Source: an uncultured Methanobrevibacter sp. (lineage in GTDB: Archaea; Methanobacteriota; Methanobacteria; Methanobacteriales; Methanobacteriaceae). From it: 5,442 bases of DNA. Shown in pieces: positions 1 through 5,442 of the stretch. The stretch is from positions 1-5,442 of the forward strand of contig CAMODR010000104.1 in assembly GCA_946611495.1 (NCBI GenBank), in the 5' to 3' direction. The translations under genes were made by a program, and so were the position numbers. The notes under the pieces were generated by a model. It was not told the DNA's origin. It ran no database searches and saw only the letters and a list, made by a program, of their open reading frames with translations. Each line of letters starts with the position of its first letter. The stretch's first letter is position 1.

Positions 1-368
1 TTGTTGTTGGAGAAAGAGAAATGCAGGACATGTTTATTGCTGCAGGCGCCCATACTATTACCAGTGTGAATACATATCCTGATTTTGAAAAATGGGAGAA
101 AATAGATCCTGATCATAAATTTGAAGACGTTTATAACAGATATGCTCACATGAATGTCAATCTCAGCGCAAATGAATCAAGCAAATTTGAACGTGTTCCT
201 GGAAGAGAGGATATCATAAGCGTGACCTTTAATGTGAATGATTTGGAAAAATTAAATGTGACTTATATCGAAAGCGAACAGGATTTAAGCAAATATTCCA
301 ATGAAAATGTTGATTTTGAAAAAATTTATTCATATAGAAATTTGAAGATTTATAAAGTCAATTATTAG
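1..368 (+). CDS. C-terminal part of a probable polytopic surface-polysaccharide membrane protein (5' end outside window)
   Basis: The frame is open from base 3 to a TAG stop at 366-368, giving 121 visible residues, so the gene very probably starts outside the window. An ATG at 21 has a GGAG-like element at 9-12 and could be misread as a start. I reject it because the residues before it (VVGERE) run smoothly into the rest. The visible part is soluble and mixed alpha/beta, with no membrane segment. Its TSVNTYPDFEKW and YNRYAHMNV stretches resemble, from memory, the extracytoplasmic tail of large multi-spanning membrane proteins found in polysaccharide loci (DUF7657-like). That family name is tentative and the reaction is unknown. 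Three N-X-S/T sequons (NLS, NES, NVT) fit an outward-facing domain. The downstream genes for glycan transfer and acylation suggest a role in surface-glycan assembly. That this is a real coding end is likely; the family is much less certain. Confidence 0.6.
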   Translation, partial: VVGEREMQDMFIAAGAHTITSVNTYPDFEKWEKIDPDHKFEDVYNRYAHMNVNLSANESSKFERVPGREDIISVTFNVNDLEKLNVTYIESEQDLSKYSNENVDFEKIYSYRNLKIYKVNY

Positions 369-477
369 ATTATGATTTTTAATTCATAGATAGTTCTTTG
401 CTTAAAATAAATGAATAAATGCAATTGAGCCCAAAATTAACATGCTTGAATTATCCAACCATTAACTGTATAATTAG

Positions 478-500
478 AAATTTTTTATAATTTTTTACTT
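478..500 (+). terminator. Candidate oligo-T archaeal terminator
   Basis: Two T6 runs (481-486 and 491-496) separated by ATAA lie about 110 bases past the stop of the upstream partial gene. Archaeal RNA polymerase commonly terminates at runs of five or more T on the coding strand without needing a hairpin. T-runs are frequent by chance in DNA this AT-rich, so confidence is low. Confidence 0.3.
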
Positions 501-641
501 TAATATTTTAAATATGGCCTTTGTTTCTATTTTTAAGCACTAATTAACCCTAAATTTTATATATATTAAATTAAATAAATCATAATAAAGTATTTTCTAA
601 TAAAAACTAATGAAAAAATTATTTTTTGAAAATTAGTTTAA

Positions 642-660
642 CGGAAAAAATTTAAATATT
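642..660 (+). promoter_or_regulatory. Candidate BRE/TATA promoter for the acyltransferase gene
   Basis: The purine-rich block CGGAAAAAA (642-650) is followed by TTTAAATA (651-658). This matches the archaeal arrangement of a TFB-recognition element directly upstream of a TATA box. It predicts a transcript start near 680 and a leader of roughly 45-50 bases before ATG 728. A competing TATA-like run lies at 556-567. The composition makes false positives easy. Confidence 0.35.
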
Positions 661-716
661 TATTATTTAATTTAAATTAAAAATATTCAATTTTCTCAAA
701 TTGTTTAATTTAAATC

Positions 717-722
717 AGGTGT
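717..722 (+). promoter_or_regulatory. Ribosome binding site that fixes the acyltransferase start at ATG 728
   Basis: AGGTGT at 717-722 is complementary to the 3' end of 16S rRNA (CACCT) and lies six bases ahead of ATG 728. The upstream in-frame TTG at 701 has no such element, only AT-rich sequence. The ATG is therefore the better start. Confidence 0.7.
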
Positions 723-727
723 GTTTT

Positions 728-1897
728 ATGGAGAATATTGAAGAAAGTACAGTTCAAAAACCAAAATCAAAACGTATTTTTTATTTGGATGCTCTGCGTG
801 CATTAGCTATTCTTAGTGTTATAATCATTCACGTAGCAGCAAGCACTCAATATCTGGTTAATGGACATTCTGCTGTTTATCCATTCCTTTCAAGTTCCTG
901 GTTTTTGAATGATATAATGGCCTTATGTTTTAGAATAGGCGTGGTTTTATTCTTAATGCTGGCAGGAGCATTGTCACTAGGACGTAGTTGGGAAATAAAA
1001 ACATTTTTAGGAAGACGTATCCCCCGCATTGTTCTTCCATTTGCATTTTGGGGATTTGTATTATCTGCTTTGATTGCAGCATACGTCTGGTTCGTTCCGA
1101 ATGGAATAGCTAATTTCAGTGCTTTTAATTTAGGAAGAATCGAACCCCTGCTCTCTTATGATCTTATAGGCTTTCTAACCTTCCTGTACAATTATTACAT
1201 GGCATATTCCTATACATCCTATGCTTACTGGTTCTTTTGGATGATACTAGGCACTTACCTGATTATGCCTATCTTCGACAAATGGGTGGCAAACTCCAGC
1301 CTAAATGAACTTGAATATTTCCTGTTCTTCTGGCTGATAACATGCATCTTTGATTTTACACTTGATATTTCATTTCCAATAAAATTAACTTATTTCGTTA
1401 GTCCGATTGGACTTGTTGTACTTGGTTATTATTTAAGGCATACCGAACGCAAATGGTTGAATAATCCATACATTGCATTATTGCTTATCATTGCAGCGTG
1501 TGTTTGCGAGGTAGCTATTTCTGCAACATATTCAACTCCAGATTCAATATATAAATTGGACAGATATTCTATTTTCACTGCTATAGAAGTTATTGGAATA
1601 TGGCAATTATTTAGAAATATCGGCAAATTCAATATCCATATAAGATTCTTTGAAAACCCTAAGGGAATATTCCGCAGAGCCATTTCAGGCCTTGCTAAAA
1701 ATAGTTACGGCATCTATCTAGTGCAATATTTCATGATTGCAGCTATGGATGGGATTGTTACAATGCTTGGGATATCTACAAAATCATATCCTCTCACAGT
1801 ATTCTTAATATTTGTATTGTCTACTTTCGTATCATGGGCTGTTATTGAATTACTAAGCTACATACCGGGACTAGGCAAGGCGATAGGTTCCAAATAA
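728..1897 (+). CDS. Acyltransferase-3 family integral membrane protein (OafA/WecH-like sugar O-acyltransferase)
   Basis: Starting at ATG 728 the product is 389 residues, normal for a stand-alone acyltransferase-3 protein. The family moves acyl groups, usually acetyl, across the membrane onto sugars of surface glycans. Visible signatures, in order: the first membrane segment DALRALAILSVIIIHVA (21-37), with R24 and H35 spaced like the essential Arg/His pair known in OafA-type enzymes; GVVLFLMLAG (71-80) followed by the basic loop FLGRRIPRIVLPF (93-105); YWFFWMILGTYLIMPIF (167-183); and near the C-terminus SYGIYLVQYF (326-335). About ten membrane segments are apparent and there is no SGNH tail. 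Gln333 stands where many relatives have His (YLIH). Of 15 Arg codons, 8 are CGT or CGC, whereas neighbouring genes favour AGA. The substrate cannot be read from sequence, but the neighbouring glycosyltransferases point to a surface glycan. The family call is secure; the acyl group and acceptor are inferred. Confidence 0.9.
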   Translation: MENIEESTVQKPKSKRIFYLDALRALAILSVIIIHVAASTQYLVNGHSAVYPFLSSSWFLNDIMALCFRIGVVLFLMLAGALSLGRSWEIKTFLGRRIPRIVLPFAFWGFVLSALIAAYVWFVPNGIANFSAFNLGRIEPLLSYDLIGFLTFLYNYYMAYSYTSYAYWFFWMILGTYLIMPIFDKWVANSSLNELEYFLFFWLITCIFDFTLDISFPIKLTYFVSPIGLVVLGYYLRHTERKWLNNPYIALLLIIAACVCEVAISATYSTPDSIYKLDRYSIFTAIEVIGIWQLFRNIGKFNIHIRFFENPKGIFRRAISGLAKNSYGIYLVQYFMIAAMDGIVTMLGISTKSYPLTVFLIFVLSTFVSWAVIELLSYIPGLGKAIGSK

Positions 1898-1912
1898 TTT
1901 AAATTATAAATC

Positions 1913-1964
1913 TTTTTTATTTTCTTGCTTAAAACAATTGTTTTAACTAGGAAAACATTTTTTT
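1913..1964 (+). terminator. T-tracts flanking an 18-bp perfect palindrome after the acyltransferase gene
   Basis: TTTTTTATTTTC (1913-1924) begins 16 bases after the stop and would serve as an archaeal oligo-T terminator. Next comes the perfect palindrome TTAAAACAATTGTTTTAA (1929-1946), then a T7 run at 1958-1964. As RNA the palindrome would be a weak A/U-rich hairpin with almost no loop. Termination by the T-tracts is the simplest reading, and a DNA-binding site is the alternative. Confidence 0.45.
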
Positions 1965-2048
1965 GTTAAATTAATTAAATTCTTAAATATTAAAAACCCC
2001 ATATTTAAACTTATTTTAAAACTATCCTTTAAATTTAAAATTAAGATT

Positions 2049-2065
2049 AAAAAAATTTTAAATAT
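2049..2065 (+). promoter_or_regulatory. Candidate BRE/TATA promoter for the GT39-like gene
   Basis: An A-run (2049-2055) directly precedes TTTTAAATAT (2056-2065), an archaeal BRE/TATA-like arrangement. It predicts a start near 2085 and a leader of about 30 bases to ATG 2115. An AT-only near-palindrome (AATATTAA, one base, TTAATATT; 2076-2092) lies over the predicted start and could be an operator, or chance. Confidence 0.3.
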
Positions 2066-2104
2066 CATTAAATCAAATATTAAATTAATATTATAAACAT
2101 TAAA

Positions 2105-2111
2105 AGAGGAT
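2105..2111 (+). promoter_or_regulatory. Ribosome binding site of the GT39-like gene
   Basis: AGAGGAT at 2105-2111 carries the GAGG core five bases before ATG 2115, which supports that start codon. Confidence 0.7.
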
Positions 2112-2114
2112 AGT

Positions 2115-3671
2115 ATGGTTAATTTTAAAGAAAAAACAGTATATGATTATATAGGAATGGGTTTATTATTTGCAAGTATAATAATACTCATTAGATTACT
2201 TACTTTGCCTATGGCTCATTCATTGATTCATATTGATGAATATTTTACGCTAGAAATTGTTAAACTTCCTTTATCAGATGCTTGGAAAATTATAATAGGA
2301 GACTACCACCCTCCATTATATTATATTCTATTAAAAATTGTGAAAAAACTTTCATTAATGACAAGCCTCAATTTAGACCTTATTTCCGTGTTAAAATTAT
2401 TTTCAATACTTCCTTATTTCATATTAATCCTCTTTTCAGCCACTAAAATCAGAAAGCAGTATGGATGGCTAACTGCAGGAATATTCGCATTTAGTGTTGG
2501 ATTAATGAGTGATTTCTTCATATCCTATCTAAAAATTAGAATGTACAGCTGGGGAATATTGTTCCTATATTTAGGCTTCATCGCACTTTATGGAGTGATG
2601 ACCAAGTCAGACAAAAAATCATGGATGCTGCTTACCATTTTTGCTGTTTTAGGTGCATACACCCAATATATTCTTGCAATGTCATTCATCGTTCTTTATC
2701 TTTTATTGCTCGGATACATACTGCTTTATAAAGAAAACGGCTTTGATAGAATTGGCGAGTTTAAAAAATGGATTGTGTCTTCGATAATTGGAATAGTCTT
2801 ATATGCTCCATGGCTACCTTTTTTATTTAACCAAACAGGAAAAGTCAGTGATGAATATTGGATAGCAACCCCGGATATAAATGAAATATTCCATTACTTT
2901 TACATCAGCGGTACAAATTCAGGAGATTTGCTACCAGAAATAATTGCAATCGTCGCTTTGATCGTGTTTTTAGCAATAGCTTTAAAAATATACCTTGATA
3001 GTAAAAACATAAAAAGCAAAGAAGAAAGAATTAAGGAAAAAAAAGAAAGCATTTATCTCTTAATTGGAATAGGCGTATTTTTAGGAACCATTACCGTCAG
3101 TTTGATATTGACCTTCACATTCCGACCTATTTTAGTAGTCAGATACCTTGTTCCAAGTGCAGCATTGGTTTGGTTCAGTTATTCAATAATAATTGGAAAA
3201 CTTCAAGATAATAAAAAAATAGTCACTTTGCTTTTAACATTGGTTTTACTTCTCGCATGCTGTGGAGTGTTCTACAATGAAGGCGAGATTGCATATGGCA
3301 AACACACCATTTCAGAGGACCAAAGATTATTCAATCAAATGAATAACAATGACAGCGTGGTTATTATCATGGGCAATATTAATCTTCTGCAATTCGAAGA
3401 TTATTTGAAAAACACAACAATATATCCTGTTTATTCTCACAAAAACAAGGAATGGAATCCTGTTTTAAAGAAATTAGATGATGATAATAAAGTAAAAACT
3501 GTAAACATCACAACCGAAGTCCTTGAAAAAAATCAAAACAAAACAATATATGAAATTATACAATATAAACGAGGCACTCCTGATTATGGTGAAAATTATA
3601 CTGTAACCAAAAATGGTACAATTGCAGGTTATAGTCGAAATGTTTTCATCATAGAAAGAGCAACCCCATAA
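2115..3671 (+). CDS. GT39-like (GT-C fold) polytopic membrane glycosyltransferase
   Basis: The product is 518 residues, in the range of PMT_2/ArnT-like enzymes. These move a sugar from a polyprenyl-phosphate donor onto an acceptor on the outer face of the membrane. The first membrane segment (about 12-30) is followed by an outer loop with the acidic pair D41-E42 (HIDEYFT), where GT-C enzymes keep their catalytic Asp. DYHPPLYYIL (63-72) then matches the family's HPPLYY motif. About ten more membrane segments follow, up to about 388, with VVRYLVPSAAL at 341-351 typical of the family's late RY-P motif. A Lys/Glu-rich loop (296-311) is probably cytoplasmic. Residues 390-518 form a soluble tail expected outside the cell, with six N-X-S/T sequons. 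The GtrB-like gene 85 bases downstream could make its lipid-linked donor. The fold is confident; the sugar and acceptor are unknown. It may act on a polysaccharide, a protein or a lipid. Confidence 0.85.
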   Translation: MVNFKEKTVYDYIGMGLLFASIIILIRLLTLPMAHSLIHIDEYFTLEIVKLPLSDAWKIIIGDYHPPLYYILLKIVKKLSLMTSLNLDLISVLKLFSILPYFILILFSATKIRKQYGWLTAGIFAFSVGLMSDFFISYLKIRMYSWGILFLYLGFIALYGVMTKSDKKSWMLLTIFAVLGAYTQYILAMSFIVLYLLLLGYILLYKENGFDRIGEFKKWIVSSIIGIVLYAPWLPFLFNQTGKVSDEYWIATPDINEIFHYFYISGTNSGDLLPEIIAIVALIVFLAIALKIYLDSKNIKSKEERIKEKKESIYLLIGIGVFLGTITVSLILTFTFRPILVVRYLVPSAALVWFSYSIIIGKLQDNKKIVTLLLTLVLLLACCGVFYNEGEIAYGKHTISEDQRLFNQMNNNDSVVIIMGNINLLQFEDYLKNTTIYPVYSHKNKEWNPVLKKLDDDNKVKTVNITTEVLEKNQNKTIYEIIQYKRGTPDYGENYTVTKNGTIAGYSRNVFIIERATP

Positions 3672-3673
3672 TC

Positions 3674-3713
3674 TACTAGTGAAAAATTAATTATGCTAAA
3701 TTAAAAACTAGTA
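3674..3713 (+). terminator. Inverted repeat between the GT39-like and GtrB-like genes
   Basis: TACTAGT (3674-3680) pairs with ACTAGTA (3707-3713). Inside it, TTAATT (3687-3692) pairs with AATTAA (3699-3704) around a six-base loop. This gives a nested hairpin starting three bases after the stop codon. No T-run follows, so it may act as an mRNA 3'-end or processing structure rather than a terminator. It could also be chance in AT-rich DNA. Confidence 0.3.
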
Positions 3714-3745
3714 AAATAAATTAAAAATTATTCCAATTAATCAAC

Positions 3746-3752
3746 AGAGGAG
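3746..3752 (+). promoter_or_regulatory. Ribosome binding site of the GtrB-like gene
   Basis: AGAGGAG at 3746-3752, ending four bases before ATG 3757, is the strongest Shine-Dalgarno match in the window and fixes this start. Confidence 0.75.
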
Positions 3753-3756
3753 AAAC

Positions 3757-4710
3757 ATGAGTTTATTAAGTATTATAGTCCCATGCTATAATGAAGAGGA
3801 ATCCATTATAGCATTTTATGACGAATTCATATCAGTATATACCAGTTCAATAATTGATTATAATTCTGAAATAAAATATGAACTTATTTTAGTGAATGAT
3901 GGTTCAAAGGACAATACCTTAAAGCTTTTGAAAGAATTAGCTTTCAAAGATGAAAATGTGAAATACATATCCTTCTCCAGAAACTTTGGAAAGGAATCAG
4001 CATTGTATGCAGGACTTAAGAATAGTTCTGGAGATTATATTGCAGTAATGGATGCTGACCTTCAAGATCCTCCAAATCTTCTTCCTAAAATGATAATAGC
4101 TTTGGACAGGGAGGATTATGATATTGTAGCAACAAGAAGAGTATCAAGAGAAGGGGAACCACCCATAAGATCATTTTTTGCAAGAACTTTCTATAAGCTA
4201 TTCAATAGAATTTCAAAAGTAGAGCTTGTGGATGGTGCAAGAGACTACCGGCTAATGACAAGACAAGTAGTGGATGCCATATTGGACTTGTCTGAATATA
4301 ATCGTTTCTCAAAAGGGATATTCAGCTGGGTGGGATTCAATACCAAATGGCTGGAATATGCAAACATTGAACGAGCCAGCGGAGAAACCAGCTGGTCCTT
4401 CTGGGGATTATTCAAATATGCAATAGAGGGAGTCATGGCATTTACAACTGTTCCCCTTGTTATTTCAACTGTTTTAGGAATATTAATATCAATTATATCA
4501 TTTTTATATTTGATATATATTGTATTGTCAACAATATTATTTGGAAATGATGTTCAGGGATGGGCTTCAACTGTATCAATAATGATTCTTCTTGGAGGAA
4601 TCCAATTGTTTTCAATAGGCGTTCTAGGCCAGTATCTGGGAAAAACATATATTGAAACAAAACACCGGCCTATCTATATAACTAAAGAGACCAATATTGA
4701 AAAAGAGTAA
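3757..4710 (+). CDS. GtrB/DPM1-like polyprenyl-phosphate glycosyltransferase (GT2)
   Basis: The product is 317 residues, the usual length for GtrB/YfdH/ArnC-type enzymes. They transfer a sugar from a nucleotide donor to a polyprenyl phosphate at the cytoplasmic face. The N-terminal GT-A domain shows VPCYNEEE (8-15), NDGSKDNT (47-54), SRNFGKE (74-80) and the metal-binding DADLQDPP (99-106). These are followed by DGARDYRLMTR (159-169), the family's counterpart of DxGDFRL, and RASGETSW (206-213). Two membrane segments follow (about 229-258 and 268-294), then a short basic tail, the standard architecture. All catalytic motifs are intact. It lies 85 bases after the GT39-like gene in the same direction, and the two probably act in series, as ArnC/ArnT and GtrB with its partner transferase do. 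The lipid in an archaeon would be dolichyl-type. The sugar (glucose, mannose, GlcNAc or other) cannot be told from sequence. Confidence 0.93.
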   Translation: MSLLSIIVPCYNEEESIIAFYDEFISVYTSSIIDYNSEIKYELILVNDGSKDNTLKLLKELAFKDENVKYISFSRNFGKESALYAGLKNSSGDYIAVMDADLQDPPNLLPKMIIALDREDYDIVATRRVSREGEPPIRSFFARTFYKLFNRISKVELVDGARDYRLMTRQVVDAILDLSEYNRFSKGIFSWVGFNTKWLEYANIERASGETSWSFWGLFKYAIEGVMAFTTVPLVISTVLGILISIISFLYLIYIVLSTILFGNDVQGWASTVSIMILLGGIQLFSIGVLGQYLGKTYIETKHRPIYITKETNIEKE

Positions 4711-4714
4711 AAAT

Positions 4715-4734
4715 TTGATTATTTGAAAAATCAA
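4715..4734 (+). other. Small inverted repeat just after the GtrB-like gene
   Basis: TTGATT (4715-4720) pairs with AATCAA (4729-4734) over an eight-base loop, starting five bases after the stop codon. It is followed by the palindrome GAAATATTTC (4735-4744), not by a T-run. A weak 3'-end structure is possible. Confidence 0.25.
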
Positions 4735-4773
4735 GAAATATTTCATCTACAAGTCGCTTTCGAAAAACATTTT

Positions 4774-4794
4774 CTCCACATTTAATAAATGGAG
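4774..4794 (+). terminator. Candidate hairpin between the GtrB-like gene and the last gene
   Basis: CTCC (4774-4777) pairs with GGAG (4791-4794), and ATTT (4780-4783) with AAAT (4787-4790), leaving a two-base bulge and a three-base loop. It is more GC-rich than anything else in this spacer and is followed by interrupted T-rich sequence. It could be a terminator or a leader structure. The GGAG arm is too far (over 60 bases) from the next start to be its ribosome binding site. Confidence 0.35.
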
Positions 4795-4832
4795 ATTATT
4801 ATTGATTATTTACTGAACAAAAATTAATAAGC

Positions 4833-4841
4833 CATATAAAA
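4833..4841 (+). promoter_or_regulatory. TATA-like element ahead of the last gene
   Basis: CATATAAAA at 4833-4841 resembles an archaeal TATA box, but its spacing would put the transcript start at or just past ATG 4856. An alternative TTAATA at 4824-4829, preceded by an A-run, would place the start about 5 bases before the ATG. That would fit the absence of a Shine-Dalgarno sequence (leaderless mRNA). Both are weak assignments. Confidence 0.25.
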
Positions 4842-4855
4842 CATAAGTCAATGTG

Positions 4856-5442
4856 ATGAATAATATTAAAGTCTCTGTAATAATGCCTGTTTACAACACC
4901 GAATACCTTGAAGAATGTTTGAATAGTGTAATAACCCAAACACTAAAGGAAATAGAAATAATTTGCATTAACGACGGCTCCACAGATAATTCTTTGGATA
5001 TTTTAAAGGAATATGCGAAAAAAGATGGGAGGATTAGGATCTATTCTCAACACAACAGAGGTCAAGGTACTGTCCGTAATAGAGGAATTGATTTGGCTAA
5101 GGGAGAGTATGTCTATTTTATTGATTCAGACAACTTTGTAAAATCGAACAGCAGATTGTATTATCTGTTAGGGACAAAAAATGTGCGAGTAAAAGATACA
5201 ACCAAATTAAAAATAAATGTAAATGGGTTCCAAAGTCCAAATGGCAATTCTTTAATACTGTTTCAAGCAAATACAAAAACATACGAAGAAATCAGAGCCT
5301 TGATTCAATTTAGAATGATTAATTGTCAAAATAAAGAAATAATTGAAGAATTAAAAAATATTTTGTCAGATAAAAATCTTGATGAAAAACACCTTTATGA
5401 GAAATTAAAAGAAGAAAATTCATTAGAAAATCTTATAAATGA
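4856..5442 (+). CDS. GT2 glycosyltransferase N-terminal half joined to an unrecognised region (3' end outside window)
   Basis: The frame is open from ATG 4856 to the window edge: 195 codons with no stop. An in-frame GTG at 4853 is a possible alternative start, and neither start has a clear Shine-Dalgarno sequence. Residues 5-93 are a clear GT2 nucleotide-sugar-binding half: VSVIMPVYN (6-14), INDGSTDNS (38-46), VRNRGIDLAKGEY (73-85) and the metal-binding FIDSDN (88-93), where relatives usually have DSDD. The acceptor-binding second half, normally about 100 more residues, is not recognisable. Residues 98-150 look like no family I know. From about 152 the sequence is Lys/Glu-rich and helix- or coiled-coil-like (EIIEELKNIL, EKHLYEKLKEEN). 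It may be a chimera, a frameshifted remnant or a real two-part protein. The first half is certain as GT2; activity of the whole is doubtful. Its position suggests surface-glycan synthesis. Confidence 0.7.
   Translation, partial: MNNIKVSVIMPVYNTEYLEECLNSVITQTLKEIEIICINDGSTDNSLDILKEYAKKDGRIRIYSQHNRGQGTVRNRGIDLAKGEYVYFIDSDNFVKSNSRLYYLLGTKNVRVKDTTKLKINVNGFQSPNGNSLILFQANTKTYEEIRALIQFRMINCQNKEIIEELKNILSDKNLDEKHLYEKLKEENSLENLIN

Larger units (their letters stand above)
369..727. other. Gene-free AT-rich spacer
   Basis: These 359 bases hold no credible gene: the few ATG frames close within about ten codons, and I see no tRNA-like or other structured RNA signature. The first part contains a weak inverted repeat (ATTCAT at 382-387, ATGAAT at 411-416) and two T6 runs at 481-496 that may end transcription of the upstream gene. 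The second part contains TATA-like blocks, with the best candidate promoter at 642-660. The 10-mer TTGCTTAAAA at 398-407 recurs at 1925-1934, downstream of the next gene. Confidence 0.6.

Noticed and set aside
21..368. A complete 115-residue small protein starting at ATG 21
   Set aside because: The frame is already open from base 3 with protein-like sequence, and the product resembles the soluble tail of a larger membrane protein. The GGAG at 9-12 reads as Gly-Glu codons.
541..600. AT-rich stretch as a possible replication origin or repeat array
   Set aside because: There are no iterated motifs or origin-box-like inverted repeats; the composition alone explains it.
701..727. In-frame TTG at 701 as the start of the acyltransferase
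   Set aside because: It has no ribosome binding site. ATG 728 has AGGTG at good spacing, and the nine extra residues do not resemble the family's N-terminus.
1429..1683. Minus-strand open frame of 84 codons
   Set aside because: It lies wholly inside the acyltransferase gene, has no recognisable motif, and is best explained as a shadow frame.
3296..3668. Soluble tail of the GT39-like protein as a fused second enzyme
   Set aside because: No catalytic motif is visible, and soluble C-terminal domains of this size are normal for GT-C glycosyltransferases.
4245..4436. Minus-strand open frame of 63 codons
   Set aside because: It is antisense to the conserved catalytic part of the GtrB-like gene and has no motif or ribosome binding site.

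Overview
The window most resembles a piece of an AT-rich methanogenic archaeon of the Methanobacteriales (Methanobrevibacter or a close relative). This is an inference from several signs: very AT-rich spacers between somewhat less AT-rich genes, heavy use of ATA and AGA codons, GAGG-type ribosome binding sites, oligo-T tracts after genes, purine-plus-TATA promoter-like blocks, and a gene set typical of surface-glycan loci in that group. An AT-rich Firmicute is not excluded. There is no rRNA, tRNA, CRISPR array, insertion sequence or integrase.

Layout, all on the + strand: (1) 1-368, the 3' end of a larger gene, probably a polytopic membrane protein of a surface-polysaccharide family. (2) 369-727, a gene-free AT-rich spacer with T-tracts and a promoter-like block. 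(3) 728-1897, an acyltransferase-3 family integral membrane protein; the start is ATG 728, not the upstream TTG at 701. (4) 1898-2114, a spacer with an 18-bp perfect palindrome between T-tracts. (5) 2115-3671, a GT39-like (GT-C fold) membrane glycosyltransferase with an Asn-rich C-terminal domain. (6) 3757-4710, a GtrB/DPM1-like polyprenyl-phosphate glycosyltransferase. (7) 4856 to the window end, a gene beginning with the N-terminal half of a GT2 glycosyltransferase domain. Straight after the DxD motif its sequence stops looking like GT2.

A coherent reading is a surface-glycan decoration locus. The GtrB-like enzyme would load a sugar onto a polyprenyl-phosphate carrier at the cytoplasmic face. 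The GT39-like enzyme would use that lipid-linked sugar on the outer face to modify a glycan, glycoprotein or lipid. The acyltransferase would add an acyl (probably acetyl) group. The genes are separated by 85-359 bp, so separate promoters or processing are likelier than one tightly packed operon.

I see no clearly new system. The points most worth a second look are the abrupt change inside the last gene, with an alternative open frame over the same stretch, and the cluster of N-glycosylation sequons in the outer domain of the GT39-like enzyme.
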